Positions 17,164 through 25,329 of a stretch of DNA of 64,000 nucleotides are shown in pieces. How positions within the stretch are numbered: the first letter of the stretch is position 1; each line of letters starts with the position of its first letter. The stretch spans positions 89,757-153,756 of the forward strand of contig NZ_CBXX010000010.1 in the NCBI RefSeq assembly GCF_000577615.1, in the 5' to 3' direction. Below the pieces are notes generated by a model. That model did no database searches, had not been told where the DNA came from, and saw nothing but the letters and a program-made list of their open reading frames with translations. Source of the stretch: Herbaspirillum sp. RV1423 (lineage in GTDB: Bacteria; Pseudomonadota; Gammaproteobacteria; Burkholderiales; Burkholderiaceae_D). The position numbers and the translations under genes are program-made.

Positions 17164-18654
17164 TCAGGCCGCACGCATGGTTTTGTGCGCTGCATAACGC
17201 TCATGCCATGACAGGGCCTCGGCCAGAATATGCGGCGTATGACCGCCGGCGCCGCTACAGGCGCGTGCGAAATAATCGCGCAACGGCTGGCGATAATCGG
17301 GATGAACGCAATGTTCGATGATCAGCGGCGCGCGCTCGCGCGGCGCCAGCCCGCGCAGATCGGCCAAGCCGAATTCGGTGACCAGCACGTCGACGTCGTG
17401 CTCGGTGTGATCGACGTGCGACACCATCGGCACCACGCTGGAAATATCGCCGTCCTTGGCGATTGCCTTGGTGACGAAAATCGAAATCTGGCCGTTGCGC
17501 GCAAAGTCGCCCGAACCGCCGATACCGTTCATCATATGGGTGCCGCCGACATGGGTCGAGTTGACGTTGCCGTAGATGTCGAATTCCAGCGCCGTATTCA
17601 ACGCGATAATGCCGAGTCGGCGCACCAGCTCGGGATGGTTGCTGATCTCTTGCGGACGCAGCACGATGCGCGAACGATAGAAGTCGATGTCGCGCATGAA
17701 TTTTTCATTCATGGCCGACGACAGCGTGATCGACGACGCCGAGGCGCAAACCAGTTGGCCTGAGTCGAGCAACTCGATGGCGCTGTCCTGCAGCACTTCC
17801 GAAAACATCGTCAGATTGCGGAACGAGGATTTCGTCAGGCCATGCAGCACCGCGTTGGCAATAGTGCCGATGCCGGCCTGCAGCGGCGCCAGGTCCGGTC
17901 CCATGCGCCCTGCGGCTACTTCGCCTTCGAGAAAAGCAATCACGTGGCCGGCGATAGCATTGGTTTCGGCGTCGGGCGGCAATACGCTGGAAGGACTGTC
18001 GGGAGTGTCGGTAACGACGATGGCCGCGATACGCGCCGGATCGACCGGAATTGCCGCGACGCCGATGCGCTGTTCAGGCGCGGTCAACGGAATCGGAAGC
18101 CGTCCCGGCCGGTCCTGCGGCAAATAGATATCGTGCAGGCCGGCCAGCGCCATCGGCACGCTGGTGTTGATCTCCACAATGACCTGCCGGGCCTGTTGGA
18201 CGAAGCTGGCCGAGTTGCCCACCGACATGGTCGGAATGATGCCCTCGGCGGTGATGGCGATGGCTTCGATGACGGCGATGTCGACCGGCGCCGGCATGCC
18301 GGACCGCAACTGCTCGGCGGTTTCCGACAAGTGCTGGTCGATGAACATGACTTCGCCGGCATTGATTTTCTTGCGCAGCACGCTGTCCACCTGGAACGGC
18401 AGGCGGCGCGCCAGCAGTCCGGCTGCGGCCATCAGTCCGTCGCTGTCGTTGCCCAGCGATGCGCCGGTGATGACGGTGAAACGCAATTCTTCGGTTTTGG
18501 CGCGCTCGACCAGCGCGCGCGGGATGGCTTTGGCGTCGCCGGCGCGGGTAAAGCCGCTCATGCCGATAGTCATGCCGGTGTGAAAAAGACGGGCTGCCTC
18601 GGTAGCCGACATGACTTTATCGGCCAGCGCGGGCTGGATACGTTCGGAATGCAT
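17164..18654 (-). CDS. Acetyl-CoA hydrolase/transferase (succinate CoA-transferase type)
   Basis: 496 residues, close to the length of succinyl-CoA:acetate CoA-transferases of the AarC/YgfH group. Landmarks are GMSGFTRAGDAKAIP (CoA-binding, about 32), the likely catalytic Glu in FSEVLQD near 288, GGTHMMNGIGGSGDFARNG near 385 and the final RERAPLIIEHCVHPDYR block. It moves CoA between short acyl groups in the cytoplasm. A divergent LysR gene suggests induction by a carboxylic acid. A plain acetyl-CoA hydrolase activity cannot be told from transferase by sequence. Confidence 0.85.
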   Translation of the reverse strand: MHSERIQPALADKVMSATEAARLFHTGMTIGMSGFTRAGDAKAIPRALVERAKTEELRFTVITGASLGNDSDGLMAAAGLLARRLPFQVDSVLRKKINAGEVMFIDQHLSETAEQLRSGMPAPVDIAVIEAIAITAEGIIPTMSVGNSASFVQQARQVIVEINTSVPMALAGLHDIYLPQDRPGRLPIPLTAPEQRIGVAAIPVDPARIAAIVVTDTPDSPSSVLPPDAETNAIAGHVIAFLEGEVAAGRMGPDLAPLQAGIGTIANAVLHGLTKSSFRNLTMFSEVLQDSAIELLDSGQLVCASASSITLSSAMNEKFMRDIDFYRSRIVLRPQEISNHPELVRRLGIIALNTALEFDIYGNVNSTHVGGTHMMNGIGGSGDFARNGQISIFVTKAIAKDGDISSVVPMVSHVDHTEHDVDVLVTEFGLADLRGLAPRERAPLIIEHCVHPDYRQPLRDYFARACSGAGGHTPHILAEALSWHERYAAHKTMRAA

Positions 18655-18727
18655 CAGGTTCTCCTACTCGTTTTTGGAAAGACAGAATGGATTTCTGCCA
18701 TCTTTTTTGATCGAGTATAGAATCGGC

Positions 18728-18748
18728 AAATCATGCCCTGTATGATTT
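18728..18748. promoter_or_regulatory. Candidate LysR operator palindrome
   Basis: AAATCAT-N7-ATGATTT, a perfect 7-bp dyad in the 149-bp interval between the divergent CoA-transferase and LysR genes, centred 66 bp before the LysR start. Its TCAT-N7-ATGA core is like the dyad at 1682-1698. Regulation is inferred. Confidence 0.5.
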
Positions 18749-18803
18749 AAACTACTTCTTTTCAGTCGTTTTTCGCATACTTCTTTTCATCCCTCCGATA
18801 TCC

Positions 18804-19712
18804 ATGGACATCCGCACCCTGCGTTACTTTTCGGAAACTGTCAGGCTCAACAGCTTCAGCCGCGCCGCCGACATCCTGCATGTGACGCAATCGACCGTCA
18901 GCAAGATGGTGCGCCAGCTTGAGGAAGAAATCGGCACGCCGCTGCTGATTCGCTCCGGCCGCAATCTGCAACTGACGGACACCGGACGCATCGTGTACGA
19001 GCAGGCGCAACAGATTCTCGGCAACGTCCAGCGCCTTCATGCCGAGGTCGACAATACCAGGAACCTGCGCCAGGGCCATCTGGAAATCGGCATCCCGCCG
19101 ATGGTCAACATCCTGTGCACGCCGGTGCTCAAAGCCTTTCGCGAACGCCATCCCGACATCGCCATCACGCTGACGGAAGATACCGGCCCGCAAATCGAGC
19201 AACGCGTTGCCGCCGGCACGCTGGAAATCGGCATGACGGTCTTGCCGGTCGCCCCCGAACTGGAACTGAACGTCACGCCGGTGGCGCGCTATCCGATCTG
19301 GGCAGTGGCGCAGACCGGACGTTTCCGGAAAAACCTGCAGACCCTGCCCTGCAAGGCGCTCGGCGGCATGCCGCTGGTCTTGCTGAACAATGAATTCGGC
19401 CTCACGCGCGCGCTGCGCAACATGTTCCGCAACGCCGGCATCGAACCGGAAATCGTCGCCCAGAGCGGCCAGTGGGACTGGCTGGTGGCGATGGCGCTGG
19501 CCGGCATGGGCGTGGCGCTGCTGCCCGAGCCTTTCATCCACCGCCTCGCCACCGATCAGTTGCAATCGGTGCGGCTGGCCGAACCGGAAGTCCAGTGGCA
19601 AGTCGCCTACGTCACGCGCGGCGGCTACCTGTCGCATGCTGCACGCGCCTGGCTGGCGCTGAGCGAAGAACTGTTTGCCGGCGGCAAGGCCGGGGCGCCC
19701 ATGCCGGCATGA
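18804..19712 (+). CDS. LysR-family transcriptional regulator
   Basis: 302 residues: N-terminal helix-turn-helix (MDIRTLRYFSETVRLNSFSRAADILHVTQSTVSKMVRQLEEE pattern in residues 1-45) and a LysR substrate-binding domain (about 90-295). It resembles the CynR/TcuR-type branch. It is divergent from the acetyl-CoA hydrolase/transferase gene with a palindrome between them, making that gene the likely target and a short organic acid the likely inducer (inference). Confidence 0.85.
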   Translation: MDIRTLRYFSETVRLNSFSRAADILHVTQSTVSKMVRQLEEEIGTPLLIRSGRNLQLTDTGRIVYEQAQQILGNVQRLHAEVDNTRNLRQGHLEIGIPPMVNILCTPVLKAFRERHPDIAITLTEDTGPQIEQRVAAGTLEIGMTVLPVAPELELNVTPVARYPIWAVAQTGRFRKNLQTLPCKALGGMPLVLLNNEFGLTRALRNMFRNAGIEPEIVAQSGQWDWLVAMALAGMGVALLPEPFIHRLATDQLQSVRLAEPEVQWQVAYVTRGGYLSHAARAWLALSEELFAGGKAGAPMPA

Positions 19713-19812
19713 AAATTTCGACTGGATGAGCGCCATGTAAGTCATACCGGCACTGACAGGCTGTTTCTATACTGCCACATTGACGCCTCTTCGGTTTCCG
19801 CCATCCGCCAGC

Positions 19813-21876
19813 ATGCCCCCGCTCCCCCTTTTCGCTTCTACCGTCCGGCGCTGGGCCGCCAGCTATCCCTTGCGCAACGCCAGCCTGTCGGAAGGCCTGC
19901 GCGCCGCCTTCGGTGCCGGCACCATGATTTTGCTGGGCGAGTGGCTGCATAATCCCCTGTTTTCATGGGCCGCCATCGGCGCCTTCCTGACCTGCCTGGC
20001 CGACAGCGCCGGCTCGAATCGCGCACGGCTGGCTTCGATGGGCGGCTTTGCCGTGGCGTCGACGCTGGGCGGCATGTTCGCCGCCACCTTGTCGGGCGCA
20101 GGCATGACGGCCGGCTTGCTGGCGATCATGTGCATCGCCTGCATCGCCGGCTTCGCGCGCATCTATGGCGCGGCAACCGGCCTGGTGCTGATGCTGGCAG
20201 CGGGCGTCTCGGCCATCCTGGCCGATTTCCCCATCGTTGCACTGCCCTTGCAGCAAAACCATGTGCTGATCTATTTTTCCGGCTGTGCCTGGGCCACGCT
20301 GCTGGGACTAACTGTGTGGCGCATCCATCCGTTCGCACCCGCGCGCAGCGCTGTTGCGCGCGTCTACGGCTCGCTGGCCGAGCTTGCCCGCCTGGGCGGC
20401 GATACGGGTCAGAGCGGCGCCACGGAAGAAAGCGCCGCCCAGACGCGCCGTCATGCGCGCGCCGACATCGCCGCTGCGCGTGCGACGCTCATGGCGGTGG
20501 CGGCGGACCGCGCCGACGCCCGGCAGTTGTACGAAAACCTGTTGATCAAGCTGGCGCGCGCCGATTCGCTGCTCGATTGCATCACGGCGCTCGGCGACCT
20601 GAATCTGTCGCCCTACGAAAGCCCGGATTCGCGCAGACGCATCTCGCGCATCCTGAAAGCCATGGCCCTGCTGCTTGAGGAAATCCAGCGCGGCATGGCG
20701 AACGCATCCGGCAAGGATGAAGGCGACAGCGCCGAAGATGCACGCGCCGTCCTGCGCCTGTTGCAACTGGTCGGACGCATGCCGCCGAAAGCAGCGCAAC
20801 TGCTGCAACTTCCCGATCTGCATGACAGCAATGGCCTGTCCGTGCTGGCGGACTGGAAGCGCGCGGCGCGGCCTGACGTACCGCCGGCGTCGCTGAAGCA
20901 AGGCGCAATGGAATTGCTGCGCATCGCCGGCCTGCACCTGAGCGCCGGCTCCGCCGAAGTCCGGCATGGCTTGCGCTGCGCCGCGGCAGCCGGCGCGGTG
21001 TACCTGATCGTCCATGTGTTCGACCTGCCGTTCGGCTACTGGGCCACCATGGCCACCATGCTGGTCATGCAACCGTCGATTGCCGACAGTTGGACGCGCA
21101 GCATGGAACGCGCCATCGGCAGCGTCGTCGGCGGCTTGCTGGCGGTGGTGCTGTGCATGTTCATCCACTCGCCGCTGGTGCTGGCGCTGCTGGTGTTTCC
21201 GTTGTCGGCGCTGTCGATGGGATTGCGTCCGGTCAGCTACGGGCTGTATGCCACCTTTCTGACGCCGGTATTCGTCCTGATCGCCGATGTTGCCGGCGAT
21301 CCGCAACAACAGTTGAGCAATGCACTGCTGCGCGCCGGCAACAACGTGATCGGCGCCGTGGCCGCCATTGCCGCCACCTACCTGCTGTGGCCGCGCCGGC
21401 AACCCGTCAATCTGCATCGCAGCCTGTCGGACATGATCCTGGTCAATCTTGCCTACCTGCGCAGCGCGCTGCAGTCGGCGCCGGACGCAGGGGAAATGCG
21501 GACGCGCCGACGCGAAGCCTGCGTGGCGAATATCGAAAGCGGCCTGTTGCTGCAAAGGATGCTGCGCGAACAGGGCATGAATGATCGCCTGATCCAGCGC
21601 GCGCGCACCAGCGTCGCCCTCTCGCGCCGGCTGGCGGGTGCGGCCACGCATATCTGGCTGAATGCAAGGATGGGAGAGGCAGACCATACCGACGCCGAAC
21701 TCGATCGCTGGCTGCAACGCATGAGTGAACTGTTCGGGCGCCGCCTGACTGCCGCGACATCATGCACCGCGCTGTTGCAGCAACGACCGGCAATGCACGG
21801 TCCGGCACAGGCGGATGTGGTGGAAACCGTGTGCCTGCTGGCAGCGGCGATGTATCCGGACTTGCACCTGCGGTAA
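19813..21876 (+). CDS. FUSC-family transporter (aromatic acid/fusaric acid efflux type)
   Basis: 687 residues from the ATG at 19813 (a TTG at 19780 is less likely). Two blocks of about six membrane helices, at about 30-175 and 395-545, are separated by and followed by cytoplasmic helical domains. This is the architecture of FusC/AaeB-type proteins. The second block begins GLRCAAAAGAVYLIVHVFDLPFGYWATMATMLVMQPS, shown here only as a landmark of the FUSC_2 domain. Such proteins export aromatic carboxylic acids together with membrane-fusion partners, but no such partner gene is adjacent. Confidence 0.8.
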   Translation: MPPLPLFASTVRRWAASYPLRNASLSEGLRAAFGAGTMILLGEWLHNPLFSWAAIGAFLTCLADSAGSNRARLASMGGFAVASTLGGMFAATLSGAGMTAGLLAIMCIACIAGFARIYGAATGLVLMLAAGVSAILADFPIVALPLQQNHVLIYFSGCAWATLLGLTVWRIHPFAPARSAVARVYGSLAELARLGGDTGQSGATEESAAQTRRHARADIAAARATLMAVAADRADARQLYENLLIKLARADSLLDCITALGDLNLSPYESPDSRRRISRILKAMALLLEEIQRGMANASGKDEGDSAEDARAVLRLLQLVGRMPPKAAQLLQLPDLHDSNGLSVLADWKRAARPDVPPASLKQGAMELLRIAGLHLSAGSAEVRHGLRCAAAAGAVYLIVHVFDLPFGYWATMATMLVMQPSIADSWTRSMERAIGSVVGGLLAVVLCMFIHSPLVLALLVFPLSALSMGLRPVSYGLYATFLTPVFVLIADVAGDPQQQLSNALLRAGNNVIGAVAAIAATYLLWPRRQPVNLHRSLSDMILVNLAYLRSALQSAPDAGEMRTRRREACVANIESGLLLQRMLREQGMNDRLIQRARTSVALSRRLAGAATHIWLNARMGEADHTDAELDRWLQRMSELFGRRLTAATSCTALLQQRPAMHGPAQADVVETVCLLAAAMYPDLHLR

Positions 21877-21897
21877 AAGCGACGCGCCGGACTTTGC

Positions 21898-22833
21898 CTA
21901 TTTCGCCGATTGTTCCTGCAGTTGCGTCATCACTTCACGCGTAGGCGGCAAGGTTTGCACCGTGATCTTGACCATGACGCCCCATTCAGCCCAGTCGCGT
22001 ACTACGCGATCGCAAATGGCGACCACATGGTCGACTTCTCCGCCCAAAGGCGGACCGGCGTCGAGCAAAGCCTGCAGCGCAGGCAAACGCGCCTCCTCGG
22101 AGGCGACGCAATAGTCGGCGATCGCAGCGGCGACATGCAGCATTTCTGCCAGCCGCAATTGACGCGACTCGCCATCGAAACTCGACTGCGATGGCAACTC
22201 GTGATGCAGGACCGCTTCGCAAAACAGGCGCGGAATATCCCAGTCCTGCATCATCGCCGCGGCCAGATCGAGATGTGTATAACCGAACGCCGCCGTCTCG
22301 GCGGCCGGCAATTCCCTGATGTCGACATGTGCGGCCAGTACCTTGGAATAAGCGTCCGGCCGCGCCGACGCCAGCCCCAGGCTGCCGATATTGGCGAGCA
22401 GGCCGCTGGCGAACATCTCGCTCGGCGGCGCTTCTCCGTAGTATTCCGCCAGCGCCTGCGCGGCACAGGCCATGGCCACGGTGCGCGCCCAGAAACGGCC
22501 GTAATCGAAACCGGCGCAGCCGCCATCGCGACGCTCGGCCGTCAGTGAAATCGCCAGCGCCAGTTGGCGCACGGCGTCCAGGCCGATCATCAGCAGCACG
22601 TCCTTACTGATGGCGATGATCGGACGGCCCTTGTTGACGGAGGCGCCGTTGCCGATCTTGATGATGCGGCCCGCCAGCACAGGATCGGCCTGGATCTGCA
22701 TGACCAGATCAGGCAACGAAACCTCTTCCTGGCGGCACATGCGCATGATGTTGAGACGAACACCGCTGGGCGACGGCAGGGCGTCGTCCTGTTTCAACGC
22801 TTCGAAATCGGTAGGATCAATGAAATTGGACAT
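21898..22833 (-). CDS. HDOD domain protein
   Basis: 311 residues with the HDOD signature: LPSPSGVRLNIMRM, ADPVLAGRIIKIGNGA (about 50) and the ISLTAER...FWARTVAMACAAQAL block (about 100-130), then YTHLDLAAAMMQDWDIP near 185. HDOD proteins are degenerate HD-hydrolase relatives used in signalling and often linked to c-di-GMP or chemotaxis systems. It lacks any fused output domain here. It converges on the FUSC gene 21 bp away. Confidence 0.82.
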   Translation of the reverse strand: MSNFIDPTDFEALKQDDALPSPSGVRLNIMRMCRQEEVSLPDLVMQIQADPVLAGRIIKIGNGASVNKGRPIIAISKDVLLMIGLDAVRQLALAISLTAERRDGGCAGFDYGRFWARTVAMACAAQALAEYYGEAPPSEMFASGLLANIGSLGLASARPDAYSKVLAAHVDIRELPAAETAAFGYTHLDLAAAMMQDWDIPRLFCEAVLHHELPSQSSFDGESRQLRLAEMLHVAAAIADYCVASEEARLPALQALLDAGPPLGGEVDHVVAICDRVVRDWAEWGVMVKITVQTLPPTREVMTQLQEQSAK

Positions 22834-22953
22834 GGAAGGGAAATGTTCTGGATGGCAACTATAACGGTCTTTGATTTCTTTTATTCCAGTTCGATTTCGC
22901 GATGTTAGCAGCTATCGGATTGCTTCAGCCAGAAGTCTTGCGCAGCGCCGTCG

Positions 22954-23898
22954 TCAGACCTGCAGCGCACGCGCATCGCGGCGGCGATGCAGCGATGCAC
23001 ACCACAGCACGCCGCTCACCAGGCAGACGATCGCCAGCACTTCAAGCCGGCTCGGCCAGCGCCGGTCCCACAAGAAACCGTAGAGCAGCGCAAACAGGGT
23101 TTCGAAGATGATCATCTGCCCCGTCAGCGTCAGCGGCAACAGGCGGCTGGCACGGTTCCAGAACGCATTGCCGACCACCGACGCAAAAATCGCCACCGTC
23201 GCCGCGACCGCCCAGAAGCGCAGCCAGTCGGCGCCGTCATGTCCTGCCATGCCATGCGAGAACGCCGGAATCACCAGCAGCAGCGCCAGCGCGCCGGTGA
23301 CGATGCCGGTCAGCAATGACCAATCGTGCGACGAGATATCGGGACGGCGCGCCAGCCAGCGGCTGTTGCGCACCGAATAGACCGACCATGACGCCAGCGC
23401 GCCGAAGGCGCACAGCAAGCCTGCCGCGCGCGTGGCCAGGTCGCTTGCGCCGGTCTCGGTCGACAAGGCATGCACGCCGACCAGGCCGACGCCGAACAGA
23501 CACAAGGCCAGCGGCGGCATCAATGCCGACAGCTTCATCGCCCCCTCGTCGCGCGCGCCGACCAGCGTCACCACCACGGGCAGGAGGCCGATGATCAGCG
23601 ATGTCGATGCACCGCCCGCCCATTGCACGGCGCTGGCGAGAAAAACGTAATACAGGATGTTGCCGAGCAGGCTCAGATACACCAATGCGCCCCATTCGGC
23701 GCGCCCCAGACGCGGCGCCACCGCACGCCAGCGCGCCGCCAGCAGCAACGCCGCCACGGCGCCGTACGCCAGGTAGCGCGCCGCCGACAATTGCAGCGCG
23801 CTGAAATTGCCCAGCACCTGCGGCGCCAGGAACACCAGTCCCCAGAACGCTCCCGCCGTCACGCCGTTGCCCACGCCCACCAGAATATTGCTTTTCAT
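22954..23898 (-). CDS. EamA/DMT-family transporter
   Basis: 314 residues from the ATG at 23898, with ten membrane segments in two EamA repeats (about 8-140 and 155-295). GAFWGLVFLAPQVLG marks TM1 and the last repeat ends ETLFALLYGFLWDR. Ten-helix members export amino acids, metabolites or drugs. The frame is open upstream, but the stretch before the ATG is not membrane-like. The divergent/adjacent AraC gene on the same strand upstream may control it. Confidence 0.82.
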   Translation of the reverse strand: MKSNILVGVGNGVTAGAFWGLVFLAPQVLGNFSALQLSAARYLAYGAVAALLLAARWRAVAPRLGRAEWGALVYLSLLGNILYYVFLASAVQWAGGASTSLIIGLLPVVVTLVGARDEGAMKLSALMPPLALCLFGVGLVGVHALSTETGASDLATRAAGLLCAFGALASWSVYSVRNSRWLARRPDISSHDWSLLTGIVTGALALLLVIPAFSHGMAGHDGADWLRFWAVAATVAIFASVVGNAFWNRASRLLPLTLTGQMIIFETLFALLYGFLWDRRWPSRLEVLAIVCLVSGVLWCASLHRRRDARALQV

Positions 23899-24008
23899 GT
23901 GCCACCTCGTTTCACCATGCCTGGGAGGATAGTGAAACGTCCGGCGCGCGTCTTGACTGCGTCTCGCAAAAAATGGGCCGAGGCTATTGATGTAAAACCA
24001 GGGCGCTA

Positions 24009-24749
24009 TTACCGATGCTGGCGACGATAGGCTGCCGGCGTCATGCCGGTGGTGCGGCGCATCGCGCGCGTGAGAGCGCTCTGATCGGAATAACCGGCGC
24101 GCAAGGCCAGTTCGGCCAACGGCAGATCCGAACCGGCCAGCGCATCCTGCACGAAGCGCACGCGCAAGTCGGACAGCCACTCCTGCGGCGTGCGACCGAG
24201 TTCGGCCTTGAACAAGGCATGCAAGCGGCTGACGCTGAGATTGGCGACGCGCGCCATGCGGGCTGCGGTCCACGCCTGTCCCGGCGCCGCTTCGATACGC
24301 AGGAGCAAGGGCTGCAAACGCGACTGCCGCTGCGGCGACGCGGTCAATGCCGCAAGCAGCAGCGGCGAGCAGTGGCGGATGACGGATTCCGGCAAGGCAT
24401 GTCCGGCCGCGCCGTCAACGCGGCTCAGGTCGATGAATTCGACCAGCCGCCGCACCGCAGCCGGAATCGGCAAGAAAGTCTGGATGCGCAGGCGTTCAGC
24501 GGCGTCGTCGCCGATGTCGGCAAGCTTACAGTCGAGAATCAGGAAACGATTGGGACCTTGCGCCGATTGCGCATGGCCTATGTCGGGCGCGACGAATGCG
24601 GCACGCGTGAGATCGAGCCTACTGCCGCGTCCGCCGACCTCGATCTCCATCTCGCCTTGCATGGGCAAGACGATCTGCACATGGTCATGATGATGCAGCG
24701 GGCCATCGGCGCCATAAGTGCGCAATGTCAGAAGTTGCGGTGTATCCAT
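24009..24749 (-). CDS. AraC-family transcriptional regulator
   Basis: 246 residues: an N-terminal cupin-like ligand domain (LHHHDHVQIVLPMQGEMEIEVGG within residues 15-45) and a C-terminal double helix-turn-helix (MARVANLSVSRLHALFKAELG near 165 and LALRAGYSDQSALTRAMRRTTGMTPAAYR at the end). It lies 110 bp upstream of the EamA exporter on the same strand, which suggests it regulates that gene; this is inference from position. Confidence 0.85.
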   Translation of the reverse strand: MDTPQLLTLRTYGADGPLHHHDHVQIVLPMQGEMEIEVGGRGSRLDLTRAAFVAPDIGHAQSAQGPNRFLILDCKLADIGDDAAERLRIQTFLPIPAAVRRLVEFIDLSRVDGAAGHALPESVIRHCSPLLLAALTASPQRQSRLQPLLLRIEAAPGQAWTAARMARVANLSVSRLHALFKAELGRTPQEWLSDLRVRFVQDALAGSDLPLAELALRAGYSDQSALTRAMRRTTGMTPAAYRRQHR

Positions 24750-24885
24750 AGCATTATTTTACGCCGCCCGCACAGCCTCTTCCGGTTTGCGCAGGGCATG
24801 CGATGCGAGACGCTGTGACAATTTGCCGCACCTGTCGCAGCGAGGATTTTTTTATAATTCGGCTTCGCTCTTCCATCGCCCCCTC

Positions 24886-25122
24886 ATGCAAAACCAAGCC
24901 AACAACCCGCGCCGACCGGCGTCCGGACTATCCAATCTGCAAGTCGCTGCAATCCTGCTCGTCGTCGGCGCGTGCCTGATCAGTGCGGCCTGGGTCTTTG
25001 CAAAAGACATCGGCCGCATCCCTCTTCCCGTTTCGCTCTGGGACATCTGCACAACGCCGGCGCCGACGCCGGACAAACCTGCATCTCAGCCACTGCCAAC
25101 CGGCGATGGCCTAGGAAAGTAG
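24886..25122 (+). CDS. Small single-pass membrane protein, unknown
   Basis: 78 residues: a short polar N-terminus, one strong hydrophobic helix (about 20-38, LQVAAILLVVGACLISAAWV) and a proline-rich tail. It resembles many small anchored proteins with no assigned role. It is the last GC-rich gene before the AT-richer island. Confidence 0.5.
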   Translation: MQNQANNPRRPASGLSNLQVAAILLVVGACLISAAWVFAKDIGRIPLPVSLWDICTTPAPTPDKPASQPLPTGDGLGK

Positions 25123-25329
25123 CCATTTCTTTGCGACAACGCTTTGTCGCCATCGCGTTTTCCGGACATCCGATTGATTCCTTAACGACTGCCTATCCGG
25201 GATTCATCCGATTGGATGACAAATATCTCATCCAATTGAGCGAAATCCTTGTCAGCAGCAGCTACTGTCACCATGATGAGAGCAACAGATCAAGTACCTC
25301 ACTTGATCGAGGATAAGAACTTGGCGTTT
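25123..25329. repeat. Island edge with a small hairpin
   Basis: About 200 bp between the small membrane protein and the toxin gene end. GATCAAGT (25288-25295) and ACTTGATC (25301-25308) form an 8-bp stem with a 5-base loop, 22 bp beyond the toxin stop, but no T-run follows on the minus strand. Base composition changes here from GC-rich to AT-rich. Confidence 0.4.

Noticed and set aside
20308..21717. 469-codon minus-strand frame opposite the FUSC gene
   Set aside because: Antisense shadow rich in Gln/His/Arg; no domain resemblance.
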